This document shows, one piece after another, positions 26,273-34,792 of a stretch of DNA of 51,420 nucleotides. Position 1 is the first letter of the stretch; each line of letters opens with the position of its first letter. The DNA comes from Myxococcales bacterium (GTDB lineage: Bacteria; Myxococcota_A; Polyangia; Haliangiales; Haliangiaceae): the NCBI GenBank assembly GCA_011526095.1, contig WYBA01000424.1, forward strand, positions 1 to 51,420. The letters are read 5' to 3'. The position numbers and the translations under genes were made by a program. The notes under the pieces are model-generated. The model searched no databases. It was not told the DNA's origin and saw only the letters and a program-made list of their open reading frames with translations.

Positions 26273-26295
26273 GCGCGGGTCGGTAGCGGTCGGAG

Positions 26296-26315
26296 GCCCC
26301 CCGGCGACGGGGGGC
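26296..26315 (+). terminator. Rho-independent-type terminator
   Basis: The inverted repeat GCCCCCC-GGCGAC-GGGGGGC has a 7-bp stem and a 6-base loop, followed by GTCGCGTTTTCG. It lies 23 bases after the transglutaminase gene stop and before the kinase gene. The T tract is short, so efficiency is uncertain. Confidence 0.6.
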
Positions 26316-26348
26316 GTCGCGTTTTCGGACCTGCTAGCATCGACGCCC

Positions 26349-28049
26349 GTGGACGCCCACGCCACCCCGGTGCCGGACGCGCTCGGCGCGTTCGCGATCG
26401 AGCACGAGCTCGGGCGCGGCGGCTCGGGCGTGGTCTACGCGGCGCGGCTGGGCGGCGCCGAGGTCGCGCTCAAGGTGCTGCGCCCCGACGAGGCGGCGAC
26501 GGCGAAGGAGCGCGAGCGGTTCCTGGCGGAGGCGCGCCACCTCGCGCGCGTGACGCATCCGGGCGTGGTGCGGGTGCTCGACGTCGGCGAGCTGCCCGAC
26601 GGGCGGCCGTACCTGGCGATGGAGCGGCTGCGCGGCGGCACGCTCGCCGAGCGGCTGATGCTGCAGCGGCTGCCGGTCGAGCGCGCGCTCGGGCTGTTCG
26701 AGCAGCTCGCGGCCGCGGTCGCCGCGCTGCACGCGGCGGGGCTGGTCCACCGCGACGTCAAGCCGGAGAACGTGATGCTCACCGACGGCGCCGGCGGCGA
26801 TCGGCTGGTGCTGCTCGACTTCGGGATCGCGCGCGGCATCGACGACGCGGCGTCGACGACGACGCAGGCGGGGTTGCAGCGCGGCACGCCGGCGTACATG
26901 GCGCCGGAGCGGTTCTTCGGCGCGCGCGCGACGGTCGCCAGCGACGTCTACGAGACCGCGGTCGTGCTCTACGTGATGCTGACCGGCGAGCTGCCGTGGA
27001 AGGATCCGCGCAGCCCGCGCGACCGGATGAGCCCGCGGTCGCCGTCGTCGCTCGGCGTGCTGCTGCCGGCCGAGCTCGAGCGGACGCTCATGACCGCGCT
27101 CGGCCCCGATCCGGACCACCGCCCGGCGACGATCGACGCGCTCGTCGCCGGGATCCGGCGCGCCGCGTGGGACGGAGCGACCCAGCTCGCCGCGCCGTCG
27201 CAGCCCGGCGCCGGCGCCGCGCAGCGCCACGGCGGGACCACGCAGTCGGTGCGCCCGCGCCGCTGGCTGATCGCCGGCGGCCTCGCCGCGGCGTTCGCCG
27301 GCGCCGTGGCGATCGCCGCGATGCTCGTGTCGTCCGCGCAGCCGGGGGCACGAGCGGCCGAGCGCGCGCGGGCCCCGTCGAGCCTGCCTCCGTCCCCGTC
27401 CCCGTCCCGGTCTCCGTCTCCGTCTCTGCCTCCGCCTCCGTCTCTGTCTCCGTCTCCGTCTCCGTCCCCGTCTCCGTCTCCGTCTCCGTCTCTGCCTCCG
27501 CCTCCGTCTCTGTCTCCGTCTCCGTCTCTGTCTCCGTCTCCGTCTCCGTCCCCGTCTCCGTCTCCGTCTCTGCCTCCGTCTCCGTCTCCGTCTCCGTCTC
27601 CGGGCGCGGACCCGCCCGTCGATCGCGCGGCCGACCCAGATCCGCTCGTCCTGAGCGGAGGCCGAGCGCCAGCGAGGCCGAAGTCGAAGGACGTCACCCG
27701 CAAGGTGGGCACGGGCACGGGCACGGGCACGGGCACGGGCACCGGCAGCGCCACCGGCACCGCCGCCGGCACCTCCTCGACCACCGCCACCACCGCCTCC
27801 CTCGCCGACTGCCACCGCATCGCCAACCTCTACTGCACCGATCAGTTCCGCGCGACCGAGGGCAACCTCGCCGGCAAGCTCTGCGACTCCATGCGCAAGC
27901 AGGTCGCCGACTGGGAGCGCCTCCCACCCGACGGCCAGGCGAGCATGGCCGAGTGGTGCACGCGCTCGTACCCCGAGATGGCCGCGGCCGTCACCGAACG
28001 CCTGCGCCAGTACGCCGAGGGCGTCCGGCCGCCGGCCAACCCCCCGTGA
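26349..28049 (+). CDS. Ser/Thr protein kinase with long Pro-Ser repeat and Cys-rich outer domain (566 aa)
   Basis: The GTG at 26349 is the start. The kinase domain (about 14-270) has GRGGSGVV (22-29), Lys42, HRD at 134-136, DFG at 157-159 and APE (MAPERFFG). One TM helix is at about 306-328. Outside the membrane is a Pro-Ser/Leu-Ser-Pro tract (about 346-418) encoded by a hexanucleotide array. Residues encoded by the 47-base palindrome (about 433-448) and a Gly-Thr tract (about 452-465) follow. The end is a domain with four Cys (about 485-566, DCHRIANLYC and KLCDSMRK) that may be the sensor. It has the same plan as the first kinase but with the linker on the other side of the membrane. Confidence 0.92.
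   Translation: MDAHATPVPDALGAFAIEHELGRGGSGVVYAARLGGAEVALKVLRPDEAATAKERERFLAEARHLARVTHPGVVRVLDVGELPDGRPYLAMERLRGGTLAERLMLQRLPVERALGLFEQLAAAVAALHAAGLVHRDVKPENVMLTDGAGGDRLVLLDFGIARGIDDAASTTTQAGLQRGTPAYMAPERFFGARATVASDVYETAVVLYVMLTGELPWKDPRSPRDRMSPRSPSSLGVLLPAELERTLMTALGPDPDHRPATIDALVAGIRRAAWDGATQLAAPSQPGAGAAQRHGGTTQSVRPRRWLIAGGLAAAFAGAVAIAAMLVSSAQPGARAAERARAPSSLPPSPSPSRSPSPSLPPPPSLSPSPSPSPSPSPSPSLPPPPSLSPSPSLSPSPSPSPSPSPSLPPSPSPSPSPGADPPVDRAADPDPLVLSGGRAPARPKSKDVTRKVGTGTGTGTGTGTGSATGTAAGTSSTTATTASLADCHRIANLYCTDQFRATEGNLAGKLCDSMRKQVADWERLPPDGQASMAEWCTRSYPEMAAAVTERLRQYAEGVRPPANPP
27386..27602 (+). repeat. CTCCGT hexanucleotide array B (about 36 units)
   Basis: The array consists of CTCCGT with CTCTGC, CCCCGT and CTCCGC variants, kept in frame so that it encodes Pro-Ser with some Leu. 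It is the longest array in the window. It ends 45 bases before palindrome copy 2. Repeat number is likely to vary between strains by slippage in units of two residues, which keeps the reading frame. Confidence 0.9.
27647..27693 (+). repeat. 47-base palindromic (REP-like) repeat, copy 2
   Basis: It has the same outer arms CGTCCT/AGGACG, the inner GGCC/GGCC and the GC-GCCA-GC tip as copy 1, with one extra base in the 5' half. The extra base shifts the first half into another frame (LVLSGGRAPARPKSKD), while the second half reads as in copy 1 (GRAPARPxSKD). The host kinase frame stays open. Confidence 0.85.
27705..27742 (+). repeat. GGGCAC hexanucleotide array in kinase gene
   Basis: Six near-perfect GGGCAC units encode alternating Gly-Thr in the extracytoplasmic stalk of the kinase. 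It lies 11 bases after palindrome copy 2 and is a second, different 6-base tandem array at this site. Confidence 0.85.
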
Positions 28050-28189
28050 CCACGGGCCATCCGGCCGGCTCGCGCGCACGCTTGGTCGTCACGCACGTCG
28101 GGCGCTCCCGCGGCCTGTACCCCGCCCGTACCCCCCGCTACCCGAGCCGCACCTAGAGGCTTTCCGGACGCGACGCTACCTAAGAGGGC

Positions 28190-28618
28190 ATGCGCACCGC
28201 CCTCGTGATCACCCGCGACCAGCCCCGCAGCACCCGGTGGGGGCACGCGCTGGTCGCCGCCGGGTGGACGGTCGTACACGCCCCCGACGTCGCCGTCGCG
28301 TTCTCGCCGCGGGCGCGCGACGTCGACCTGATGGTCGTCGACGCCGAGACGGAGGATCAGCTCCGCCTGCTGTCCCGGCTGTGCGTCTCGTGCGAGCTGC
28401 CGCCGCTCGTCGTCCGCACGTCGAGCATCACCGCGCGTGACCTCGTCGTGTGGGGCACCGTCGCGTCGATCCACGTCGACTCGCTCAGCGGCCCGTCGCT
28501 GGCGTGCTCGGCCGAGGCGCTGTGGCAGCTCGGCCCGGGCGCCGCGCCGACCCTGCCGCTGCGCCTGCCGATCCTCTCGCTCAGCAAGTGGACCGTGCGC
28601 GTCCGCGCCGCCGCGTGA
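28190..28618 (+). CDS. Receiver-like small protein (142 aa)
   Basis: The fold pattern of alternating hydrophobic strands (TALVITRD, DLMVVDAE, PLVVRTS) resembles a CheY-like receiver. The Asp in LMVVDAE (about 48) is at the expected phosphorylation position, but the Lys of the last strand is not evident, so it may be a degenerate receiver. There is no output domain. It lies 140 bases after the kinase gene and converges on a DUF4333-like lipoprotein gene with 7 bases between stops. Confidence 0.65.
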   Translation: MRTALVITRDQPRSTRWGHALVAAGWTVVHAPDVAVAFSPRARDVDLMVVDAETEDQLRLLSRLCVSCELPPLVVRTSSITARDLVVWGTVASIHVDSLSGPSLACSAEALWQLGPGAAPTLPLRLPILSLSKWTVRVRAAA

Positions 28619-28625
28619 CGCCGCG

Positions 28626-29108
28626 CTACTCGACCGGCGTCCAGGTCAGGTTCTCGCCCTCGAGCTTGAACAGGAACGTGACCTGCTCGCCGTCGCCGGC
28701 CGCCTTGCACCGGATGCCCTCCGGCGGCAGCGTGACGACGCCCTTGCCGCAGTCGACCGTGACGTCGGGGACGTTCTTGACGAGGTCCTCCTTGATCATC
28801 TCGGCCGCCTTCTCGGCGCCGATCGGCTGGACCACCCACGACCACTCGACGTTGCCCTTGTCGTCCTTCTGGTCGACCTTGAGCGCGTAGTCGCCGCCGC
28901 CCTCGAACGTGACCTTGCACTCGAAGGAGTTGCCGGCCTTCATCTTGGCCTCGGGGCACTTCACCTTCGACACCGGGCCGATGTTCGAGGAGGCCCACTC
29001 CTTGATCTTCTTCTCGGCGTCCTTGTTGTCGATCTTGCCGCAGGCGCCGAGCGCCGCCGCGACCCCGACCGCGACGCCGAACGCGACGAGAGATGTAGCG
29101 ATTCGCAT
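28626..29108 (-). CDS. DUF4333-like lipoprotein (160 aa)
   Basis: The ATG at 29108 starts a signal ending Leu-Gly-Ala-Cys (about Cys22). The mature part has VKCPEAKMKAGNSFECKV followed by charged strands and VEWSWVV. This Cys-Pro ... Cys pattern is that of DUF4333 domains (about 30-90). A second, related strand set with VDCGKGV and GIRCKAAG (about 115-150) suggests two diverged copies. It probably sits in the periplasm. The function of DUF4333 is unknown. Confidence 0.8.
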   Translation of the reverse strand: MRIATSLVAFGVAVGVAAALGACGKIDNKDAEKKIKEWASSNIGPVSKVKCPEAKMKAGNSFECKVTFEGGGDYALKVDQKDDKGNVEWSWVVQPIGAEKAAEMIKEDLVKNVPDVTVDCGKGVVTLPPEGIRCKAAGDGEQVTFLFKLEGENLTWTPVE

Positions 29109-29251
29109 CCCGCGAGCATATCGCACTGCCATCCTCGCAGCGCGCGTGCGGCTCCTGCACGCCGCGACGTCGCCCGGCGCGCCGGATCGCGCGCTTGCGG
29201 CCGCGAGCTGGGTGATCGACGCTGGCCCGCGCGCTGCAATTCACCGCGGGC

Positions 29252-29560
29252 ATGACGCCCCTCAAGACCTCGCTCCTAGCCGCCTCGACGGCGCTCCTCG
29301 CGCTCGCGGCCACCGCCGCGGCGCGCCCCGCTCACGATGACGACGGCGATCGCCCGCGCCCGCCGCGCCGCCCGCCGCCCGAGGCGATCGCCGCCTGCGA
29401 TGGCGCCGCCGTCGACGACCCGTGCAGCTTCGACACCCCGCGCGGCGACGAGCTGTCCGGCACCTGCCAGATCGCCGGCCCCGACGAGCTCCTCGTCTGC
29501 GTCCCCGCCGGCCACCGCCCGCCGCCGCCGCCCGACGACGACGACCGCGACCAGGACTGA
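29252..29560 (+). CDS. Small secreted Cys-containing protein (102 aa)
   Basis: A Sec signal peptide (1-25, ending Ala-Ala-Ala-Arg) is followed by an acidic/Pro-rich segment. A small domain has four Cys (CDGAAVDDPCSF, GTCQIAG, LVCVPAG), then a Pro/Asp tail. The C-x8-C-S-F ... G-T-C ... C-V-P pattern recurs in short secreted proteins of Myxococcota and likely forms two disulfides. No function is known. Composite repeat copy 3 lies directly downstream. Confidence 0.65.
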   Translation: MTPLKTSLLAASTALLALAATAAARPAHDDDGDRPRPPRRPPPEAIAACDGAAVDDPCSFDTPRGDELSGTCQIAGPDELLVCVPAGHRPPPPPDDDDRDQD

Positions 29561-29590
29561 GCACCGCCTCGTCCCGTCCCTCGCTCGCAC

Positions 29591-29731
29591 CGCCTCCGAC
29601 TCCGACTCCGCCTCCGCCTCGGACTCCGACTCCGTCTCCGCCTCCGTCTCCGTCTCCGTCTCCGCCTCCGCCTCCGCCTCCGTCTCCGTCTCCGACTCCG
29701 TCTCCGTCTCCGTCTCCGTCTCCGTCTCCGC
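29591..29731 (+). repeat. CTCCGT hexanucleotide array C (intergenic)
   Basis: About 23 units of CTCCGT/CTCCGC/CTCCGA lie between the convergent small secreted protein and NtrC-type regulator genes. Unlike arrays A and B it is outside any gene, so coding for Pro-Ser cannot explain why it is kept. It ends 17 bases before palindrome copy 3. Confidence 0.9.
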
Positions 29732-29747
29732 TCGGCGTCCCCCCGCT

Positions 29748-29793
29748 CGTCCTGAGCAGCGCCGAGCGCCAGCGAGGCGCGTGTCGAAGGACG
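29748..29793 (+). repeat. 46-base palindromic (REP-like) repeat, copy 3
   Basis: It is identical to copy 1 apart from G-to-C and C-to-G at the two facing inner-stem positions (GCGCC/GGCGC in place of GGGCC/GGCCC). It is followed by the same TGACAGTCA (29795-29803). It lies 46 bases from the stop of the convergent regulator gene and could act as a bidirectional transcription barrier. Confidence 0.85.
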
Positions 29794-29838
29794 GTGACAG
29801 TCAGCAACGCGGTGGCGCGAGCCAAGCCGACGCGGTGC

Positions 29839-31227
29839 TCAGCTCTCCTTGATCCCGTAGCGCCGCAGCTTGTCGTACAGCGTGCGCAGCCCGATCCCCA
29901 GCCGCTCCGCCGCCTGCCGCCGGTTCCCGCCGACCGCGGCGAGCGCGTCCTCGATCGCGCGCCGCTCGATCTGATCCATCGTCAGCGCCTCGCCGGTGCT
30001 CGCCGCCGGCGAGGCGCTCGCCGCGCCCACGCTCACCGCCGCCGCGCCGCCCTCGCGCTCCACGCTCATCGGATCCATCACCAGGTGCTCCACCCGCACC
30101 TCCGCGCCGTCGCCCTCGACCAGGATCGCCGCGCGCTCGAGCGTGTTCGCCAGCTCGCGCACGTTGCCCGGCCACCGCGCCGCCGCCAGCCGCGCCCGCG
30201 CGCCGTCCGACAGCCGCAGCCCGCGCCGCCCGACGTGCGCCGCGATCCGCGGCAGCATCGCCTCGGCCAGCGGCACGATGTCCGCCGGCCGCTCGCGCAG
30301 CGCCGGCAGCCGCAGCGGGAACACCGCCAGCCGGTGGTACAGGTCCTCGCGGAACTCGCCCGCGGCCATCCGGTCGCCGAGGTTGCGGTTGGTCGCCGCC
30401 ACCCACCGCACGTCGACCTCGATCGACTTCGTCCCGCCGACGCGCTCGAACGTCTTCTCCTGCAGCACGCGCAGCAGGCGCGCCTGCAGCGCCGGGCGCA
30501 GCTCGCCGACCTCGTCGAGGAAGAACGTCCCGCCGTCGGCCAGCTCCAGCCGCCCGCGCTTGCGCTCCGTCGCGCCGGTGAACGCGCCGCGCTCGTGCCC
30601 GAACAGCTCGCTCTCCAGCAGCTGCTCCGACAGGGTCGCGCAGTTGATCGCCACGAACGGCCCGGCGGCGCGCGCCGACCGCGCGTGGATCGTCCGCGCC
30701 GCGACCTCCTTGCCGGCGCCGCTCTCTCCCAGCAGCAGCACCGTCGCGTCCGTCGCGGCGACCTTCTCGAGCTGCCGCACCACCGCCTCCATCGCCGGAT
30801 CGCCCCACGACAGCCGCGGCGGCGCGTCGTCGCGGCTCGCGCGCTCCTTGACCGCGAGCAGCGACCGCCGCTCCAGCGCGCGCGCCGCGAGCAGCCGCAC
30901 CTCGGCCGGCCCGCTCACCGGCTTCTGCAGGTAGTCGAACGCGCCCAGGCGCATCGCCTGCACCGCGCCCTCGACCGTCCCGTGCGCCGTCAGCACGATC
31001 GCCTGCAGGTCCGGCTGCTCCGCCATCGCCGCCTCGAGCAGCTGCAGCCCGTCCATCCCGGGCATCTTCAGGTCCGTGATCATCAGGTCGTAGGCGTGCG
31101 CGCGCAGCCGCACCAGCGCGGCCTCGCCGTCCGACGCCTCGTCGACCTTGTGCCCCTCGGTGACCAGGCACCCCGACAGAAAGCCGCGCAGGCCCTTCTC
31201 GTCGTCGACCACGAGGATGCGTGCCAT
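29839..31227 (-). CDS. NtrC-family sigma54 response regulator (462 aa)
   Basis: A receiver domain (1-120) has the acidic pair Asp8-Asp9, phospho-acceptor Asp52 (ITDLKMPG) and Lys102. The AAA+ domain (about 140-375) has GESGAGKE (167-174), GAFTGA (214-219) and GGTFFLDE. A Fis HTH is at about 430-455 (GNRRQAAERLGIGLRTLYDK). The ATG at 31227 lies 8 bases after the stop of the histidine kinase gene, so kinase and regulator form one operon. It drives sigma54 promoters; the sigma54-type site at 5733-5748 is one possible but unproven target. Confidence 0.95.
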   Translation of the reverse strand: MARILVVDDEKGLRGFLSGCLVTEGHKVDEASDGEAALVRLRAHAYDLMITDLKMPGMDGLQLLEAAMAEQPDLQAIVLTAHGTVEGAVQAMRLGAFDYLQKPVSGPAEVRLLAARALERRSLLAVKERASRDDAPPRLSWGDPAMEAVVRQLEKVAATDATVLLLGESGAGKEVAARTIHARSARAAGPFVAINCATLSEQLLESELFGHERGAFTGATERKRGRLELADGGTFFLDEVGELRPALQARLLRVLQEKTFERVGGTKSIEVDVRWVAATNRNLGDRMAAGEFREDLYHRLAVFPLRLPALRERPADIVPLAEAMLPRIAAHVGRRGLRLSDGARARLAAARWPGNVRELANTLERAAILVEGDGAEVRVEHLVMDPMSVEREGGAAAVSVGAASASPAASTGEALTMDQIERRAIEDALAAVGGNRRQAAERLGIGLRTLYDKLRRYGIKES

Positions 31228-31235
31228 GGCCGTTC

Positions 31236-32540
31236 TTACCCCGGAACCTTCACGTCGATCACCGCCCCGACGCCGTCGTCGCCGCGCGCCGCGCGGATCT
31301 CGCCGCCGTGCAGCTCCACGATCCGCCGCGCCACCGCCAGCCCCAGGCCCGTCCCGCGCGTCTTGCTCGTCCGGAACGGCTCGAAGATCGCCTGCTCCTC
31401 GCCGGCCGGGATCCCCGGCCCGCGATCGCGCACCGCGATCCGCAGCGCGCCGCGCTCGCTCCACACCCGCGCCGACACGCGCGCGTCCGGCGGCGACGCC
31501 TCGATCGCGTTGCGCATCACGTTGACCAGCACCTGACGCATCCGGTCCGGATCCATCGACCACGTCGCCGGCGCCGCGCCCGCGTCGACGTCGATCCGCG
31601 CGCCGTCGACCTCGTCCGCCGCGGCGCGCGCGAGCGCCGCCGGCTCGACCGGCTGCTTGCGGAGGTTGCCCGTGCGCACGAAGTCGAGCAGCCCGTTCGC
31701 CAGCCGCTCGAGCCGCACCGCCTCGTCGACCACGACGTCGGCGCGCTCGCGCGTCGGCCCGTCGACGATCTCCGCCACCAGCTGCGCGTTGCCCTTGAGC
31801 GACGCCAGCGGGTTCTTCAGCTCGTGCGCCAGCACCGCCGACATCTCGCCGAGCGACGCCAGGTGCCGCTCCCGCGCGCGCGCCTGCGCCTCGCGATCGC
31901 GCGCCGCCAGCCACCGCGCCGCCGCCAGCGCGCCGAGCACCAGCAGCGCCGCGCCGATGCCCGACGTGATGAGGCTCCGCCGCGCCGCGTCCGAGACCTC
32001 CCGCGCCGCGCTCGACTCCAGCTCGATCACGATCGCGGGGGGCACGTCCCGCCGCCGCCCCCCGGGCAGCGGCGAGATCACCCGCAGCCGCCCGCCCGCC
32101 TCGGACACCATCAGCGGCGGGCCGCCGCGCCGCCCCACCGGAAACCGCGGCGGCGGCTCGACCGGCACCGCCGGCGTCCCCGCCTCGATCAGCGTCGGCC
32201 GCTCACCCGGCCGGTGCCCGTCGCGGGGCTCCACGATCGCCAGGTACCTCACCCCGCGGTCCGCCAGCTCGGCCCGCACCGCCTCCAGCTCCTCCGCCGT
32301 CGCGTCGCGATTGATCGCCCGCAGCTGCCGCCGGATCTGATCGAGCAGCGCCTCCGCCTGCCCCCGCGCCACCAGCCGCGACGCATCCCGCGCGCTCGCG
32401 TACCCCAGCCACGCCGTCGTCACCAGCACCGCCGCCATCACGACCGCTGCGCCGACCAGCGCGCGCCTCGACCACTGCGAGGCGCGCGGGTCCGGCAGCG
32501 TCGGAGGCGTCGTCGAGGCCACGGCCACACGGTAGCCCAT
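31236..32540 (-). CDS. Two-TM sensor histidine kinase, partner of the NtrC-type regulator (434 aa)
   Basis: TM helices at about 27-47 and 190-210 enclose a periplasmic sensor domain of about 140 residues. The DHp helix has His239 (LAHELKNPLASLKG). The ATPase domain shows the N box (MRNAIEAS), G1 (DRGPGIP) and G2 (GTGLGLAVA). There is no HAMP-like stretch of usual length. The start at 32540 is chosen, with 32561 also possible. Layout and order match NtrB/AtoS-type kinases paired with sigma54 activators. The signal is unknown. Confidence 0.93.
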   Translation of the reverse strand: MGYRVAVASTTPPTLPDPRASQWSRRALVGAAVVMAAVLVTTAWLGYASARDASRLVARGQAEALLDQIRRQLRAINRDATAEELEAVRAELADRGVRYLAIVEPRDGHRPGERPTLIEAGTPAVPVEPPPRFPVGRRGGPPLMVSEAGGRLRVISPLPGGRRRDVPPAIVIELESSAAREVSDAARRSLITSGIGAALLVLGALAAARWLAARDREAQARARERHLASLGEMSAVLAHELKNPLASLKGNAQLVAEIVDGPTRERADVVVDEAVRLERLANGLLDFVRTGNLRKQPVEPAALARAAADEVDGARIDVDAGAAPATWSMDPDRMRQVLVNVMRNAIEASPPDARVSARVWSERGALRIAVRDRGPGIPAGEEQAIFEPFRTSKTRGTGLGLAVARRIVELHGGEIRAARGDDGVGAVIDVKVPG

Positions 32541-32680
32541 CGCAAGCCGCGGGCCGGTCATGGCGGCTGGAGATCCGCGCGGTTGGCGCGGGCGTGGAAG
32601 CGGGCGTGCGGATGCCGCACGCGCACGGCTGCGGGTTCTGCAGCGACCGGGCAGCTGCCGGCGCGTTAGACTCGACGCCG

Positions 32681-33289
32681 ATGGCATCGACACGCGGCCC
32701 CGGCCGCGGCCATGGTGCGGCCGCCGGCCCGCACACCGTCACCGACTGGCTCGCCCAGCCGGTCGAGGCGCGCGTCGAGCTCATCGACGGCGAGCTCGTC
32801 GAGAAGGCCGCGCCGACGTTCGAGCACGGCCGCGCCCAGGGCCACACGGCCGGCGCGCTCGGCGGGCCGTTCGACCGGCGCGTCGGCGGCCCGGGTGGCC
32901 CCGGTGGCTGGTGGATCGCGACCGAGGTCGACGTGCTCCTCGACGGCCGAGGCTACCGCCCAGACCTCGCCGGCTGGCGCCGAGCGCACCAGCCGGATCC
33001 GCCGCGCGAGCGCCCCGTCACGATCTGCCCCGACTGGATCTGCGAGATCGTCAGCGAGTCGAACCGGACGATCGACACCGTCACCAAGCTCCGCCGGTAC
33101 CACCAGGCCGGCGTCCCGCACTGCTGGATCCTCGACACCGCCGAGCGCACGCTCACCGTCCACCGCCACACGCCGGACGGCTACCTCGTCGCGCTCCGCG
33201 CCGAGGCCCACGAGCGCGTCCGCGCCGAGCCGTTCGACGCGATCGAGCTCACCGTCGGCGCGCTGCTCGGCGACGACGTCGACGACTGA
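32681..33289 (+). CDS. Uma2-family (DUF820) putative endonuclease (202 aa)
   Basis: The Uma2 pattern is clear: an N-terminal helix, RVELIDGELVEKAAP, then WIATEVDVLLDGRGYRPDLAGW (PD of the PD-(D/E)xK-like site), PDWICEIVSES (the E-x-S strand) and TKLRRYHQAGVPHCWILD. These are the conserved acidic and Lys positions of the restriction-endonuclease-like fold. The family is expanded in cyanobacteria and myxobacteria and is often near mobile DNA, with an unsettled role. It is convergent with the HEAT-like gene, with 17 bases between stops. Confidence 0.92.
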   Translation: MASTRGPGRGHGAAAGPHTVTDWLAQPVEARVELIDGELVEKAAPTFEHGRAQGHTAGALGGPFDRRVGGPGGPGGWWIATEVDVLLDGRGYRPDLAGWRRAHQPDPPRERPVTICPDWICEIVSESNRTIDTVTKLRRYHQAGVPHCWILDTAERTLTVHRHTPDGYLVALRAEAHERVRAEPFDAIELTVGALLGDDVDD

Positions 33290-33306
33290 CGCGGCGGGCG
33301 CGCCGC

Positions 33307-34554
33307 TCACCGTCGCCGCGCGTCGAGCCACGCCTGCCACGCCGCGGGCTCGTGCTCGCCCAGGTCGACGCCGCTCGCTGCCTTCAGGATCCGGTAGGCG
33401 AAGTCGTGGTTGTTGGGTTGCCGCAGCCGCAGCATCGCCACCAGGATGGTGCCGGCGCGGTCGAGCACCTCGTCGCGTAGCGCCTCGCGCTCGCGGTCGC
33501 CGCCGGGCCGCGCGAGCAGCCCGTCGAGGATCGCGGCCGCCTTGTTGCGATCGGTCGTCTCGGGGAAGTCGAGCGCGTCGATCACCGGCGCCAGCGGGAT
33601 CGCGACCTTTGGGTGCCGGTACGCGATCTCCGCGAGCACGCGCATCGCGTTATTGCGCACGAGCGACTCGCCGTCGCGCGTCGCCCGCGTCAGCTGCGCG
33701 ACGACCCACGCGTCGTCGGGGGCGTAGGCGAGCAGGTACGCGGCCGCCGCGCGCCTTCGCGCGTCGCCGTCGTCGCGCAAGATCGCCGCGAGCGCCTCGT
33801 GCTGCGCCGGCGCGCGCGCCGCGAGCGCCTCGCCGGCGGCCGCGACGTCCGGGTGCGCGTGGAACGGCAGACAGTGCAGGGCGGGGCAGGGCGCGTCGGG
33901 CGCGGGCCCCGTCGCCTGGCTCCACACCACGTCGATCGCCTCCTCGTACGCCGACCACGCCGCGATCAACCCGTCCGGGTCGTCGTACGAGCCGGTCGGG
34001 CGGGGCAGGAACGCCATCCGGCGCGTCGCGTCGCCGCGCTCGACGAAGTCGACCGTGAGGTGCTGCGACGTGACGCCGTCCTTGCGGTAGGTGACCAGTG
34101 CGATCGCGGCGTGCGCGAAGTCGCCGAGCGTCAGCAGGTGCGCCTCGAGCGCCGCGAACTCGACCTGCTCACCACGCCCCAGCCCGTCGGCCAGCGCCTG
34201 CAGCTCGTCCCCACACGCCGCCAGCAGCGCGTCGAGCGTCAGCTGCTCGGTGCCGTACAGGTCGATGGTAAGCGGCTGCGACGTGGCCGGCGCCGCCGCT
34301 GGCGCTGACGCCGCCGCGCCTGCGGCGTCTGCGGCCGCGCGGGCGCCATCGGCCATGCCGGCGTCGCCGAGCTCGGATGCCGCGGCCGGCGCGCGCTTGC
34401 CGGCGCAGCCGCCGAGCGCGCCGAGCGCGCCGAGCGCGACAACCACGATGACCGCGACCCCAGCCGCGTGAGCCCCCGCAGTCCACCGCGTCCGCCCGAC
34501 GCCACGCGCTGGACCCACGTGTGCCTCGCTCGTCCACGTTCCTTGCGCGCTCAT
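33307..34554 (-). CDS. HEAT-repeat-like lipoprotein (415 aa)
   Basis: The start at 34554 is chosen among several ATGs (34566, 34587). A TM/lipoprotein signal (VIVVVALGALGALGGCAG) is preceded by about 28 basic residues, longer than usual. A low-complexity Ala linker and a helical domain (about 100-215) follow. HEAT-like helical pairs then fill about 225-400 (RRRAAAAYLLAYAPDDAWVV, LVRNNAMRVLAEIAYRHPKV, NKAAAILDGLLA). HEAT repeats usually bind proteins. No enzymatic motif was seen. It is divergent from the RAYT gene. Confidence 0.75.
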   Translation of the reverse strand: MSAQGTWTSEAHVGPARGVGRTRWTAGAHAAGVAVIVVVALGALGALGGCAGKRAPAAASELGDAGMADGARAAADAAGAAASAPAAAPATSQPLTIDLYGTEQLTLDALLAACGDELQALADGLGRGEQVEFAALEAHLLTLGDFAHAAIALVTYRKDGVTSQHLTVDFVERGDATRRMAFLPRPTGSYDDPDGLIAAWSAYEEAIDVVWSQATGPAPDAPCPALHCLPFHAHPDVAAAGEALAARAPAQHEALAAILRDDGDARRRAAAAYLLAYAPDDAWVVAQLTRATRDGESLVRNNAMRVLAEIAYRHPKVAIPLAPVIDALDFPETTDRNKAAAILDGLLARPGGDREREALRDEVLDRAGTILVAMLRLRQPNNHDFAYRILKAASGVDLGEHEPAAWQAWLDARRR

Positions 34555-34792
34555 GCCGGCGGACATGCTGGTCACGACCGACCGCATGTCGCGCCCGGTG
34601 CCGACCATTGCCGCCTGCCGACGGCTGGCCGGGCGCGGCGTCTGGTGGCCGCGACGGTCACCCGCCCCGGGCGCCCCCGCCAGCCACCGCTCTCGTGCGT
34701 ACCCTCCAGTCACCCGTCCCGGGTCTCGGCACCCGTCCCGCGCATGGGTCGGTCGCACAGCTGGCCTGTTCACCCTTGCGCAGCCCATCCGC

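Noticed and set aside
27386..27602. Possible CRISPR array
   Set aside because: The unit is only 6 bases with no unique spacers; it is a hexanucleotide tandem array inside a kinase gene.
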